Shown here piece by piece: positions 38,500-50,050 of a stretch of 64,000 nt of DNA. The notes beneath the pieces were generated by a model. That model was not told the origin of the DNA and searched no databases. It saw only the letters and a program-made list of their open reading frames with translations. Origin of the DNA: Rhytidiadelphus loreus (lineage: Eukaryota > Streptophyta > Bryopsida > Hypnales > Hylocomiaceae); the NCBI GenBank assembly GCA_947034895.1, contig OX344761.1, positions 79,749,839-79,813,838 of the forward strand, written 5' to 3'. Every line of letters starts with the position of its first letter. The first letter of the stretch is position 1. The translations under genes and the position numbers were made by a program.

Positions 38500-40758
38500 A
38501 AGTTGCTGAAATCCTCCCCATTGGCGGTAACGAAAATGCCAAAACGATAGCCAAAGTTCTAATCGATGAAGTCCTTCTTCAGTTGTGGCACCAGATGACA
38601 ACCACCAAACTTTGATGGCAAGATATCGAGTTTCTGATTCTTCAGAGGAAACAACATTCTTGTATTGTTTGCATAGCAAACGATGTTGATCTTGTAAGTC
38701 GGATCGAATATCAGCTTTTGTGTGTTTTTCCATTGATTGAGTCCAATGGAAGAGGCAAGTCCTTTCTTGATTTTCCATTGGAACACTAGTGTCGCCTGAC
38801 CTATAAATTGTCCTTACAGCATTCCAATTGGCTTGAGCGGTGTCAGCCATGAATCCCTTGAATTTAGGGTGGGATACACCATGTCTTGCAAGAACTGAAT
38901 TTAAGTTTTTCCAAAACACAATTTGAGCAGCGCAATCTTCCGATTGCATATCGCAAACAGCAATAGTCATAACGCGACAATACATGGAGTCATAAACATG
39001 ACATGCCATAGTAGTCCAACCTTTAACACGTTTGACATGATCAAACATCAACCAAGCATCATGAAGATCTCCGCCAAGTTGCATTCGCTTGACCAAGTCC
39101 ACTCCACTACCAAGTCCAACTTCTGACATTTTGAATACAAAAACTTTATCCATATCCGACCCTTGTCCTGGAAATTTATTCTCTTGAACAAATGCCCAAG
39201 TGCTTGTCCCCCTCAATTTCGTAATGCTATCCATAACTCCAAACCTCCTTAAGTATTTGAACGAAGTTACCTCATTTCGAATGTTTGGAGAGCTGAAGTA
39301 CTTGCACTTGTCAAGAACTGGAAGCAGTTCATCAATGTTGAGGGTCTTCAACGGAACGCCATCTAGACGCAACAATAGTTCTCCCACAAGCTCTTTTGTA
39401 GCCTCTAACACAATTGAAGAGTTTGTTGCAACTGGTGTTCTCTCCATCTGTTCTCCAATAAGAATACGAGTTTTCTCCTTCAAATCTTTGAACTCACCAT
39501 CTTTGACAGGATGTTCATGAATGCCAAGGTGTACAAATGCACGAGTAAAGTTGTATTTTCCAAATACGTAATATACTTTTGCAGAACATGTAGCAATACA
39601 CGACGGAGGTTACTTGCACATTTTACAAATAAGCGTTGAGCCCCGAGGATGTGTACTTCCCACTTCCAACAATGACGGCGTGAATCCTTCCCATTCCAAT
39701 TCATTGACAGGCTTGATTCGATGAATGCGACTAAGAAAATCACAGCTTGGATTAATGCACTGAAGATGTCCTATGCACGAAGATGTGCGGAATGATAATC
39801 CCATGGGATTTGTTATATTTGTTGTAATAGTTTTTGACCAGACATGGCCATCATACCGCTTATCCATCCCAAGCATTTGTTTAGCTTGAGATGGACCAGT
39901 GGAGGTAGTGAGTGGTGGAAACTCAAAAATGACATCACCATTAAAAATTGAAGGTAACACGCTTACTCTATGAATAGTAATAGAGTCATAATCAATTTTT
40001 TTCAAGACATTTCTACAACCCTTCAATGTACGCAAATTTCTTAAACAATCAATTACAGATGTAATGGATTTGCTACCACTAGAGTGGTTGGCAGATAACG
40101 GTTCAGTAGAGGTTGGTAAAGTACTGAAGCTCGGCAATGTACCGAAGCTCGGCAATGAACCGGAGGTTTGTAAAGTATTCGAGCTTGGCAAGGTGCTCGA
40201 ATTTGGGAAAGTACTTGAGCTCGGCAAAGTACTTGAGCTCAACAAAGTATTTGAGCCCTGTAAAATACTTGATCTCAGCAAAGTTGACTTCAAACAAGAA
40301 GTCTTTACGCTTTGCAATTGCTCAGGAGAATTGTCGTCAGAGTCGTCACTAAGGATGGTGACATCATTCACAACAGGCTTTACTTTGACTTGCGATGCTA
40401 AAGGCCAGGCTAAAGGTGTTTGAAGAGAAGATGTAGATGACTGATGAGGTGTAAAAACACTCGAGGAAGGTGCCATGATGGATTCTCGTAATCCATAGAC
40501 CCTAAATTTACCAGACTTGAGATGCCACATTCTACCAGAACCATCAGATGTAGAGACTTGACCAATTGTATGAGTAAGATCTCCACTACGCTCATCAAAT
40601 ACCTCTTCATCAATGTGAAGTGAGTCCTCGTTTAATTGGAACCTGAGACTTAACCGAAATGCGGATACAACAGCAAATCCATCTTCGCCCACTAGAAACG
40701 TTATTGGAACTCCTTCACCATTCGCTCTCACAACAACCATCCCTACAAAGTCTACCAT

Positions 40759-41887
40759 CGCTCTGAAATTGAAGTTTTATGAAAACATCATTCTACTTTT
40801 AGTACATACTGCTCTGAATAAAACTGCTTTGAAAAGGAAAAGCATATTGTGTTCGAGACAAAAATATAGTGAGCAGGTATGATGAAGAATGAATGAATTT
40901 TTTTTACTACATCTTTAGTGAATGATGATTAGAAAATGGTTTGAAAAGCATAACAATGATGAATACTGACAAAGAGTGTAAGAAGTATCATTAATATTAA
41001 CGTCTTCAAATAACCTCATTAAGAAAGGCAAGCAAACAAAAAACACATAATGATGACATAACAAACAATAAAATATATTAGTACCATATTTGTTAAAATG
41101 AAGAGAAATGTGAATAAGATAGCTAGATTAGTAATTAATGAAGTACAAAAATAAGCAGATTTATTGCTAATGAATTTAATAATTAATATGAGTTAGGAAT
41201 AAGAAACCTAATAAAATCTGGTACATGTCACAATCTTTGTTTGAAGTAGCCAGCATTTAAAGCAAGCAACGGTTGAAGCAGACATCATTTGTATGAATTA
41301 GGGACAAGAAACAGTAGAAAATATAAGCATTTATTTATTTGAAAAATTACTATTTATGTTGATATTCAGGTATACTAGTATTAGAAGCGCCAAATCCTGA
41401 ACTTGTAGGTTTACGTTATAGTAGAAGGTAGGGAGAGTACTCATACAACAAATTGCATTTACAACAATAGATCTGTTAGATTTCATAATTTGAATCAGGT
41501 ATTGAGTAGTACAATTGTCATTTACCGTTGCCAGAGATGTTAAACTCTTCTTGTTAGTGGTTCTTGCTTGTCTTCTTTATTAGAGTTGTAGAACTGCATT
41601 GTATTATTTCTATTGTTCTGTAAGAAGTTTGAGTTTGCGTTGCATTAGCTTGGGCATTGGATATGTGTTATGTATTCTTGTTGCAAAAGGAGATTGTAGA
41701 GTACTAAAGATCTGTGAGGGGTGAGGGGTGAGGGGTGAGGGTAGTGCACCTAAGTTGTCACTTATTTGAGGTTTTAAATGGCTAAGCAAGATATTTGTAG
41801 ACTCAATACTTGTTTGATCTGTTTTTAAAGTTAGTAGGAAGAATGATAAATAGTTTGGAGGTGATAGAGAGGGTGCTACCGTAATGC
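40759..41887. other. Spacer upstream of the MULE/SWIM gene
   Basis: AT-rich, with a GGGGTGA microsatellite at about 41717-41740. It lies between two divergently read genes and may hold promoters or a 5' intron. No coding pattern. Confidence 0.45.
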
Positions 41888-42307
41888 TTGCTATTTAGAG
41901 ATGTATGTGTAGTAAATCAAATGCTTGAAGAAATCAAAGTACTTAAGTCTCAGGTTGCAACTTGTAGGCTGATAAAGAAGAAGAGAAGAAGACGCAAACT
42001 GTATTACACAACTCCCAAAGAAAGATTAAGAGCTAAGATGAGAGGGAAAAAAATTGTAAGCAGAGGTATACATAGCTATGGTGAAACGTCGAAGGCACTT
42101 GATTTTGGTGACCAAGAAGTGGACGACGTTGTTGGTGACCGTTCATTATGTCTCGTTAAGATTATTGAAGAACCATTGTCTGTGGTTGAAAGAGACGAGG
42201 GCAACCAAGATGGCGAAGAAGACGATGAGAACGAGGACAACCAAGATGGCAAAGAAGATGATGAAAGCGAGGATGACAATGAAGATGCAAATGAAGAGCC
42301 TAACTAG
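41888..42307 (+). CDS. Hypothetical basic/acidic protein, 139 codons
   Basis: Not recognised. The first 60 residues are basic (KKKRRRRK, RAKMRGKK). The last 40 are very acidic, with a repeated unit (NQDGEEDDENED, NQDGKEDDESED) encoded by a 36-bp DNA repeat. The start codon used here is not the only possible one (an ATG lies at 41901 in another frame, and an in-frame ATG 12 codons later). It sits between the MULE/SWIM gene and the ParB-methyltransferase gene and reads toward the latter, but shares no visible splice link with it. Charged low-complexity proteins of this kind are often nuclear; that is inference. It may be a terminal exon of an unseen gene. Confidence 0.35.
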   Translation: MLFRDVCVVNQMLEEIKVLKSQVATCRLIKKKRRRRKLYYTTPKERLRAKMRGKKIVSRGIHSYGETSKALDFGDQEVDDVVGDRSLCLVKIIEEPLSVVERDEGNQDGEEDDENEDNQDGKEDDESEDDNEDANEEPN

Positions 42308-43031
42308 GATAGAGAAGACTTGGTATGTTCATAAGTATACCATATGCCATTTAATGATTTGCAGTCAATAATTTAAATAAGATGTAGATGTATTTTTTTG
42401 GAAATACAAAGGTTATGTACTCATTCTCTAATTGGCTGCAAAACTATATTAGTATGGGCTTAGAATTGTAGAAGAATGGACCACAGAATTAGAAGAGTGT
42501 GCGTTAAATGAATATGAATAGTTTTTTGTTAGATCTGAATTTGACATCCTAAACTTAATCATGCAGTTTGAGAAGACGATTCCAACAGTATATAGCATGT
42601 AAAAAACAGACACTAATTGAATGTTTTATGGCCCAAAACGAATTCAGCATATTGGAATCTTCTCTGAAATATTCAGAATCCGAAGATTTTTTGAGCAAAT
42701 CTTGGCCTCCGTCTTTTTTGTCAACTTTGAGGATTTTTATAAAATCAGCCGTGAGTCCAAAAATTCTGAAATAAATTGAGGTTAAGTGTAAGGTTATAAT
42801 CTAGGTCATCTGAAAATTTTGACCCTAAATCTTCAAAATCAGAATTCTTATTGTAAAGATTCTCTTGACCTGCATCTACCGATTTTGTACTCTTTTTTTT
42901 TTTTTTTTTTCTCTTTTTCCTTCTTCCTTAGTCTTGCGAACCGGTTGAGGTTAGGGTTTGGGTGCATCGGGTGAGTGCTCGTCGACGAGGTGTTGTTTTT
43001 GCTCACGATTGGTGGTAGCCGTATGTTCTAG
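42308..43031. other. Spacer and probable promoter region of the ParB-methyltransferase gene
   Basis: AT-rich until about 42890, then a run of about 22 T and a sudden rise in GC with CpG dinucleotides (42930-43110). A 12-bp palindrome CTCGTCGACGAG lies at 42978-42989. A GC-rich start region after a T tract fits a plant promoter/5' UTR. Confidence 0.4.
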
Positions 43032-43109
43032 ATGGAGGAAGGAGAGTTTGCGGCGCGTTCGGCAATGGCTTCGCACCAATCGCTAGAAGATGTTCAGCCA
43101 GAGATTGAG
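43032..43109 (+). CDS. Candidate first exon of the ParB-methyltransferase gene
   Basis: ATG at 43032 opens 26 codons (MEEGEFAARSAMASHQSLED...EIE) and ends at GAG/GTTCAC, a usable donor in phase 0. Codon use and GC are unlike the AT-rich surroundings. No clean acceptor joins it to the exon at 44035, so the link is inferred from position only. Confidence 0.35.
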
Positions 43110-43198
43110 GTTCACAATCATGTCTTTACCTTCATAATTTTGGTTTAGGAGTTTAGGAACAATGCTGAATATCACAGTAGAAGTGGCGGTGTGATTTC

Positions 43199-43910
43199 GA
43201 GAGTCCTTGTTCACGAGGATGCCCAAAACTGCGCCTTATTCTAAATCATTTCGGGGAGTCCTCGTTGACGAGGATACCAATAACTGCGCCTAGTATAGTT
43301 GAAAATGTAGTGATTCTTGAGTTGGATTCAACCATTTTCGAGTGTCCTCGTTGACGAGGATACTAAAAATTGCGCCTACTGTAGTAAAAAATGTTGTGAG
43401 CGATGAATTGAATACAACCATTTTTGGGAGTCCTCGTTGACGAGGATACTAAAAGCTGCGCCTAGTGTACTTAAAAATGTTGTATTTTGTAGGTTGTATT
43501 ACACATATCCATTTCAAAAAGTCCTTTTTAAGGAAAAACCTACTGATGTTTCGAATCTGATTGAAAATGCTGTTATTGTTGTATCGTTTTAAACAAAGTC
43601 CTTTTAAAGGAGGATTTATACACCTTCTTTGCACCAATGCTAATATTTTGGTTTAGAATTTCGGCAGCTAATGTAGTCCTCGTTCACGAGGGTGTTCACA
43701 AACTAGACTACTTAGGCTGAATTTTAAATATAGATGTCATTTCATAACTTCCTAACACCTTTTCTTGTTTAGGGTTAGAATGAACTTTGAGCTCTTTTAG
43801 GGTTTACTTGTCAATGAATATACTTGTTGAATTTGTTTTTGGTCATATGATATGGTTTAGATCTTCAATAAAAAAAGGGCTATGGTGAATCCTTGTTCAC
43901 GAGGAATCCT
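43199..43910. repeat. 86-bp tandem array of hairpins, about eight units
   Basis: Hairpins CCTCGT-TG-ACGAGG lie at 43260, 43346 and 43432, exactly 86 bp apart, each followed by ATAC(C/T)-AA and TGCGCCTA. Variants follow or precede: CCTTGTTCACGAGG (43205, 43891), CCTCGTTCACGAGG (43678), TCCTTTTTAAGGA (43522) and TCCTTTTAAAGGA (43599). The stem sequence changes but pairing is kept in most copies. Confidence 0.85.
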
Positions 43911-44973
43911 AGTCTTTACTATTATGACAATATTTGTATTGTATGTTATACTTGTGAGCCAAATTTTGTTTCGTCTTCATTACAAATAATTCAGCACTCA
44001 TGTCATGTTTTTTGGAATGATTTGAACTAATCAAATGGACGAAGACAACGAAACTGAAATTATATATGATGAGGAGGACAGTGCTGAGAGGATTGTTGCA
44101 AGACAAACGAGAAGAGATGGAATATCCCCAATTGTGCTTACAGAAAGTTTTCCACCACCAATCACTGAGGTAAATGAAATTTCTACTTCTGAAGTTCATG
44201 TAATTTCCATTACTTTGTGTATGTGCAGTTTTTGAAAGAAAGAGCTTCCATGCACATCACTCTCTCCCTTCACAACCCTATCTTCAATTTTTCTAATTCA
44301 ATTTCATGTGTTATTATTTTGAAGGTTGCATCTATTGATCTTGAAGATGATGATGAGCCAAGGCACAAATTTCCACCTAATGTAACGAGTGTGTTGGAGA
44401 GTGAGCACCTCCACCGCAAACAACTCAAGGTGGACACTATAGGACTCATCAACACATTACGCATCCAACCTATTACAAAGTCACGTCTTGAGATCCCTCT
44501 TTGTCGAATGATTGTAATGGACGAGGTTAGACCAGTTGGAGAAATGAATGTTCAAAGATTGGAGAGCGAGTTCATGAACGGTTATCGAGATGGTGATCGG
44601 GTTTTATACGTTTCACTATACAACAATTTTGAGAAAACTATGGATGTGACTGAGGAAGAAATTACAAGGTGGAGTCCTCATTGGCAACGTGTCAATGAGG
44701 AATTTGAGAAGGAATTGATGGCAGATGTCGACCTTGTCCAATTGAGAGGTAAGATGTTTTATGTATGGGATGGGAATCATCGTGTCTCCGCATGGATGCG
44801 ACACATCACCAACTGTCATGATGGAGAACTCGGCTGGCACAAACGAGTCCATTGCATTATATTGGATCCAAGAGGTCAAGTGGCAAACTTGCTAAATGCA
44901 ATGAGCGATGTCAATTGGTAAGTTTGTTGTTTTCTTTTAATATATACGTATTGCATCTAAATATCAATTTATT

Positions 44974-45001
44974 GACATTGACATTGACATTGACATTGAC
45001 T
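44974..45001 (+). repeat. TTGACA microsatellite in an intron
   Basis: Five tandem units of ATTGAC within the intron 44918-45034 of the ParB-methyltransferase gene. Confidence 0.8.
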
Positions 45002-45289
45002 TTGATTTCATTCTCATAAAAATGTATTGTATAGGTCTACGGAACATGATCATGTGAAGAGCACAATTCCAACTCGACTGCGTCGAATTCGAAATTTTGG
45101 AGTTCTACCCCTTGCTGATTTCAAAGACCTTATCTCACCCGACGAATACCAATACTGTGAGAAAGTGAAGGCGATGAGACCAAGTTGGTTTTCTTTGACA
45201 GTCAATGTCTTCATCTCCTTCTTGTATAAGGTACAACCATCTTTTCAATTTGCTTTTCTTGCAAAACCTTTTATTGTCGAATGGGACCG

Positions 45290-45885
45290 AAAGTATCCTC
45301 ACATAGTTTGGCAGTCCAATTCAAAGTCATGTAACTTTTGCATGTAATGTCCAAATTTAATAAAACTAGTTGGAAAAGCTGCGCATAATAGTCTTGTTTT
45401 TGTGGTTCAATTTTCAGATTTATTGAAATTGTATTCAGTTTGTAAGAGCCAATCAAAGTTCACAGGTGCAGTTTCAATTCAGCACTCGACATTTTTAGGC
45501 TACAACTTTGAGGGCTTGTATCTTTGTCCTCCAAAGTCCGTTTTCAATCAAATTTGTTGTGTTTGGTTTGCCTTCAGATCTAGTTATTGTGGTAAAATTT
45601 TCATGTCACTCCAAGTTCTTTTGAATGGTTGGGAGCAATTTCAAGTTTAAAATTCAGTCATTCTTTTAGTTACAATGAACTTTGGCCGCCTATTTCTTCT
45701 TCATACAATGTCCGTTTTCAATCATTTTTGTTGGAATAGTTGCACATACTAGTCTTATTTTTGTGGTAAGAATTTCATAACAATCTAAGAAGTTATGGAA
45801 AACTGAGAAGCATTTTACTAGAGAGAGGTTCAGCCAAAGATGTGATATGGTGATCCTTTTTTCATTGTTTTTTGACATTTTGTAC
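45290..45885 (+). repeat. About 590-bp dispersed repeat, copy in intron
   Basis: Nearly identical over its core to 49450-50050 in the same orientation. It lies inside the intron 45231-45928. A frame of about 80 codons (YSVCKSQSKFTGAVSIQHST) is shared only because the DNA is shared. Confidence 0.85.
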
Positions 45886-48800
45886 ATGAAATCTGTAATT
45901 CCTTTGACATTCTTTTTTTCAATTGTAGTGGGAGATTGCAGTGGCTGCCGATGAAGCAGCTCGAGAGTACACATTGTGGACACCGCTCCAAGAAAGGACT
46001 GCTCCAAGCATTTGGGAGGCAATGAAGAGTGCCTCAGATAAGTTCATCAAGGCCATTCATGCCAAAGACTTTGACAAATACTTAGCGGTGGCAAATCCAA
46101 AGAATGAAAACGATTTTTTGAAAGAGGTATAAATTCATTCCTACCCTAGTCAAAGTTGCTATTTCTAAATTTATCTTGAGATTGTTATCTTTCAATCTAA
46201 CAAAAATGTTCTTGTATGCTCAGATTGACCGTCATTTCAGCGAGAATCCAGTTCCCGAAATGACAATTGAGAAGCTTCAAAAAATTGCAACTGCTAACGT
46301 TGAAGCAAAGCACAAGGCACGGTGGTTACGTTGGTGGAATGCATCTTCATTGACTGTTCGACAATCTTATCGTTTTCGTGGGTCCAAAGATAAGGATCTC
46401 TTTTGGGATTCTTGGATCAACAAAGCATCATTTTGGGCTGAGGTATTGTACTATGACCAACAATCAATTTGTCTCTTACAGTTATCATGGTTTCATTTTA
46501 TTTTGTTTTAAACATTCTCTATTTCATTTTAATAGATGGAAGAGGCAGTTGTTAAGATGGTTACAAATATTTGCAAAGACGACAACATTGTTGTAGATTG
46601 GACTATACAAGGTGTTCAAAAACCCTCTGATTACGTGGAGAGTTGGCGCATTCTTCTTTGGGACAAAGCTTTTATCCCATTCTTTGGAAACAAAGATCAA
46701 AAGCTTTATATATACCAAAAAATCTGTATTCAAAGAGTTCCCTGGAACTGATAGTGCAGTGAGACGCGTTGTATACAGGTACCAATACCATACATCCAAA
46801 TTACTACACTTGTGTAATTGCTTTGGTCTTTCATTATTTAGTTTCTATTGTTTATTATATTTTGGTCCCTATTTGTTACCGTTGCTTCCAAAAGTTGATG
46901 AAAATGTTTTGTTTGTTTTTATTCTTTATGTTTCATGAACTACTTTTTAATTATATAACATTTTTCACCTCTACTTTAGGTACTTCATGCGAGTCTTACT
47001 ATCCAAGAAAGCAATTTCAGCTGAAGCTGTACCGCCCTTTTTCCTTTCTTGGTTGCAAAAAGACTCCGATCTTTGTATGTTTACATTTGAGCAATTGAGG
47101 AAATTCAAAGCTACACATTTGGAAGCGGGAGGGTGGTACCTTGATTGTCACCGGAACTACACCCCCGATTCAGAGGTTGTTGAGAGGACAACTCTTGATG
47201 ATGGAAAGCTTCCTCTTGTTGACCCTGACGATGCACAAGAAGTAAACCCCAAAGAAGCTCAACCACAAGACAAGCCACCGAAGAAAAAACGACTCACAAA
47301 GAAGGAGAAGGAAGAGATGGAGAGGGTGACAAAAGAGAAGGCGGAGAAGGAAGAGATGGAGAGGGTGACAAAAGAGAAGGCGGAGAAGGAAGAGATGGAG
47401 AGGGTGGCAAAAGAGAAGGCAGAGAAAGAAGAAGCTGAAAGAGAGAAGTCTCAAGCAAATGAGCTTGTAGCCATGCCTTCAGATAGTCATGAGACTACCC
47501 CCATGTCAGACCAAGGTCATGATGACGGCGTTGCAACCTTTGCTCCAGATTCCTCTTTATCCAATGTTCATCATGGGATTGGTAACCAAATTCGCAAGAA
47601 GAAACAATCCATGTTTCCTTCAGTTAGTTCTTCTATGATAGAGCCTCAACACTCTCTTCATGTCTTTGTAGAGTGCACTTCTCTCATCACTCTCTTGAAT
47701 AGTTTACAAGATTCCAGTGGCCCTGATCCTCGATGGATAAGGTTGCACGATACTATAGCTAAGGTATTGTATTCTAAACCTTATTCTAAACCTAATTCCA
47801 ACATTTTCCTTTCTATGCCATTGTTTTGAAAGTTTTAATTCTAACTTCATAATTATGAAATGTACAAATTAGCGCTTCTCGCAACCGTACTGTCACATCC
47901 AACTTTTGCAAGAAGTACAAGCATACAGGGCTTGATTTGATCATTGCAGACATTCCAGAGAACCTTCCTGTTCCAGGCATTTCAACTTCGATTCCAGACT
48001 GGAACACCCGCACAGAGAACTACGTTGAGACTCTCTTTGAGATGGCTGATATGTATTTGCATGATGACGGTGCCCTCCTACTTATACATTGCGATGACCG
48101 CAATTTGCTAAAGGAAGTTGATGAGTTGGCCGACCAATATGACATGAAGTTGGCCAAAGATTGGTGGGGGATCAATGAGCTACATCTTGCATCTGCACGG
48201 AATCCATCACTGACGGTAATCAAAGAATTTGCAAAATAGTTTTTGAGCATTTGTAAGGATTTGAAGGAATGGTTGAATTTAATTCTATATGCTTGCATTG
48301 AATTTATGGTTTTATAAATACAATTTTTTTTCTAATATTCAACTTTTCAATGTTTCCAGTCTGTTCGATTTTGGATTCAGTTGTTCATTCGACGGGAGAT
48401 TCCTTCACGGTTTTCATTCTAAGAAAATCGTGACTCTTCTTATGATGGTGAGCCTTTAGAGAAAAACGATGCTCTATTCAATCTTACGGACATTGAAAAC
48501 CTCTCTATGAATGAGAAAGTTCCATGGAGAGGTCCACGTGAGAAGAACTTACCCTTCATGCGAGATTTCATCCTACAATTTTGCAAGCCTGGAGATATTG
48601 TCTTTGATTGCAAAGCTACAATAGGTATTTTTTTTTTCTACAAATTTAAGTTCTATTCATCATTCTTTAGAACTCAATTTTCATGATTTATTCATATATC
48701 TTTTGTTTTCTATCTGGCTCATCCATCAAGGCTTGTTTGGAGACTGGACGACACATCCTGGCTTTAGAAGATGATCCTCTCATTTTCAAGGCTATGATTG

Positions 48801-49449
48801 CTCCATTTGCCCCTATCACAGCCTCTATTCCTAAAAGCAAGGGCAGAGTCATTACTCCACCATCTGATCAGCCACCGACAAAGAAGCCAAAGAGGAATCG
48901 ATTCACTTCTTGTGCGTAAGTTGTGATTCATTTGTTTTATCACCATTTTTTACTTTATGAGTATATACTTAAATGATTTCTACATTGTATTTGACCAATT
49001 TTTTTTGGTCTTGTAGAAGTGCTATAGTAGAGCAAGTGCAAGATGCAAATGACCGAAGTCCACCTTTCAATTTCAATCTCCCAATTTATGCAGAAAGGAT
49101 TGCTCAAGCATACATTGACGCCCCATCACCAATAGCAAATCAACGCAAACTTCAATACAATCCAAAGGTAAAGAAGTTCTTGGATATAGAGGCAAGTGAA
49201 GGAGAGGAATTTGAAATTGAAGGTTCAACTTCTAGTGATGATCTTTGAGTGGTTTTCATTTTTCAATATATTTCACTATTGTGGCTCAAAATTGCTCGAT
49301 AGTTTTATAGCATTTGCTTTAATATATTTATTATGCACACAATTAGTTGTATGCTCTCAAATTTGAATGATATATCTAAGTGACATACATATTTTATTGT
49401 ATTATTTCTTCTATTTTTTGTGAGTATTTAACCCTAAACCACCCAAGAG

Positions 49450-50050
49450 GACCAATTATAGTGTCCTCACATAATGTAGCAATCTAATTTAAAGTGCTAT
49501 AACTTTTGCATCCAATGTTTAAATTCAGTAAAACTTGTTGGAAAAGTTGCACATATTAGTCTTGTTTTTGTGGTTAAATTTTCAGATTGATTGAACTTGT
49601 ATTCAGTTTGTAAGAGCCAATCAAAGTTCACAGGTGCAGTTTCAATTCAGCACTCGACATTTTTAGGCTGCAACTTTGAGGGCTTGTATCTTTGTCCTCC
49701 AAAGTCCGTTTTCAATCAAATTTGTTGTGTTTGGTTTGCCTTCAGATCTAGTTATTGTGGTAAAATTTTCATGTCACTCCAAGTTCTTTTGAATGGTTGG
49801 GAGCAATTTCAAGTTTAAAATTCAGTCATTCTTTTAGTTACAATGAACTTTGGCCGCCTATTTCTTCTTCATACAATGTCCGTTTTCAATCATTTTTGTT
49901 GGAATAGTTGCACATACTAGTCTTATTTTTGTGGTAAGAATTTCATAACAATCTAAGAAGTTATGGAAAACTGAGAAGCATTTTACTAGAGAGAGGTTCA
50001 GCCAAAGATGTGATATTGTGTTCTTTTTTTATTATTTTTTGACATTTTGA
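49450..50050 (+). repeat. About 590-bp dispersed repeat, copy downstream of the gene
   Basis: Direct copy of the intron repeat at 45290-45885, starting about 200 bp after the stop codon of the ParB-methyltransferase gene. The outer parts (for example ATAACTTTTGCAT) are more diverged than the core. No TSD or terminal repeat was recognised. Confidence 0.85.

Larger units (their letters stand above)
36453..40758 (-). pseudogene. MULE-type transposase/SWIM zinc-finger gene, two exons, two in-frame stops
   Basis: Exon 1 (40758-38500) and exon 2 (37916-36453) join at a clean GTAAGT...TTTCAG intron in phase 0 (QQL/DLSTSELAEM). The N-terminal part has a Ser/Leu-rich repeat (about residues 160-220). 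A Cys-rich finger (CIGHLQCINPSCDF, ICKMC, CIATC) follows, then a MULE-like catalytic region (WLMFDHVKRVKGWTTMACHV, FKGFMADTAQANWNAV, TCLFHWTQSMEKHTK). Exon 2 carries EVFGSQKRKPD and a C-terminal SWIM finger (CSCPYFKEM...WANCKHLYFIF). The only lesions seen are TAA at 39612-39610 and TGA at 37700-37698, both in frame with open sequence beyond. The gene is otherwise continuous over about 1.2 thousand codons, so loss of function is recent, or the stops are errors. An acceptor-like TTTCAG lies just upstream of the first ATG, so a 5' exon may exist. No terminal repeats were found; it may be a domesticated or a mobile gene. Confidence 0.7.
44035..49248 (+). pseudogene. ParB-like/N6-N4 DNA methyltransferase-like gene, at least 11 exons, with lesions
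   Basis: Exons by splice sites and frame: 44035-44169, about 44325-44917, 45035-45230, 45929-46126, 46224-46442, 46536-46778, 46980-47741, 47873-48215, 48360-48624, 48717-48915 and 49017-49248. The first half carries a ParB/sulfiredoxin-like fold signature (RMIVMDEVRPVGEMNVQRLE, then FYVWDGNHRVSAWMRHI at 44757-44807 and VHCIILDPRG). A charged coiled coil with three 13-residue repeats (KEEMERVTKEKAE) follows at 47304-47440. The C-terminal half resembles the beta class of N6_N4 methyltransferases. A motif IV-like LIIADIPEN (47937-47963) precedes a motif I-like GDIVFDCKATIGSSIKACLE, then GRHILALEDDP. Canonical DPPY reads DIPE and the FxGxG glycines are changed, so catalysis is doubtful. Lesions: a one-base shift in the A run near 46710, TAA in frame at 48420-48422, and TG instead of AG at the acceptor before 48717. 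The second exon could instead begin at 44229. Domain calls are from motif reading only. Confidence 0.65.

Noticed and set aside
43199..43910. Hairpin array as tRNA or snoRNA genes
   Set aside because: Stems are only 6 bp with a 2-base centre, and no tRNA arms or C/D or H/ACA boxes are present.
45402..45650. Conserved 75-82 codon frame also present at 49591-49818
   Set aside because: Both frames are in copies of one dispersed DNA repeat; lower in an intron, no start context or domain.
47170..47454. Leu/Phe-rich minus-strand frame
   Set aside because: Antisense shadow of the KEEMERVTKEKAE repeat in the ParB-methyltransferase gene.
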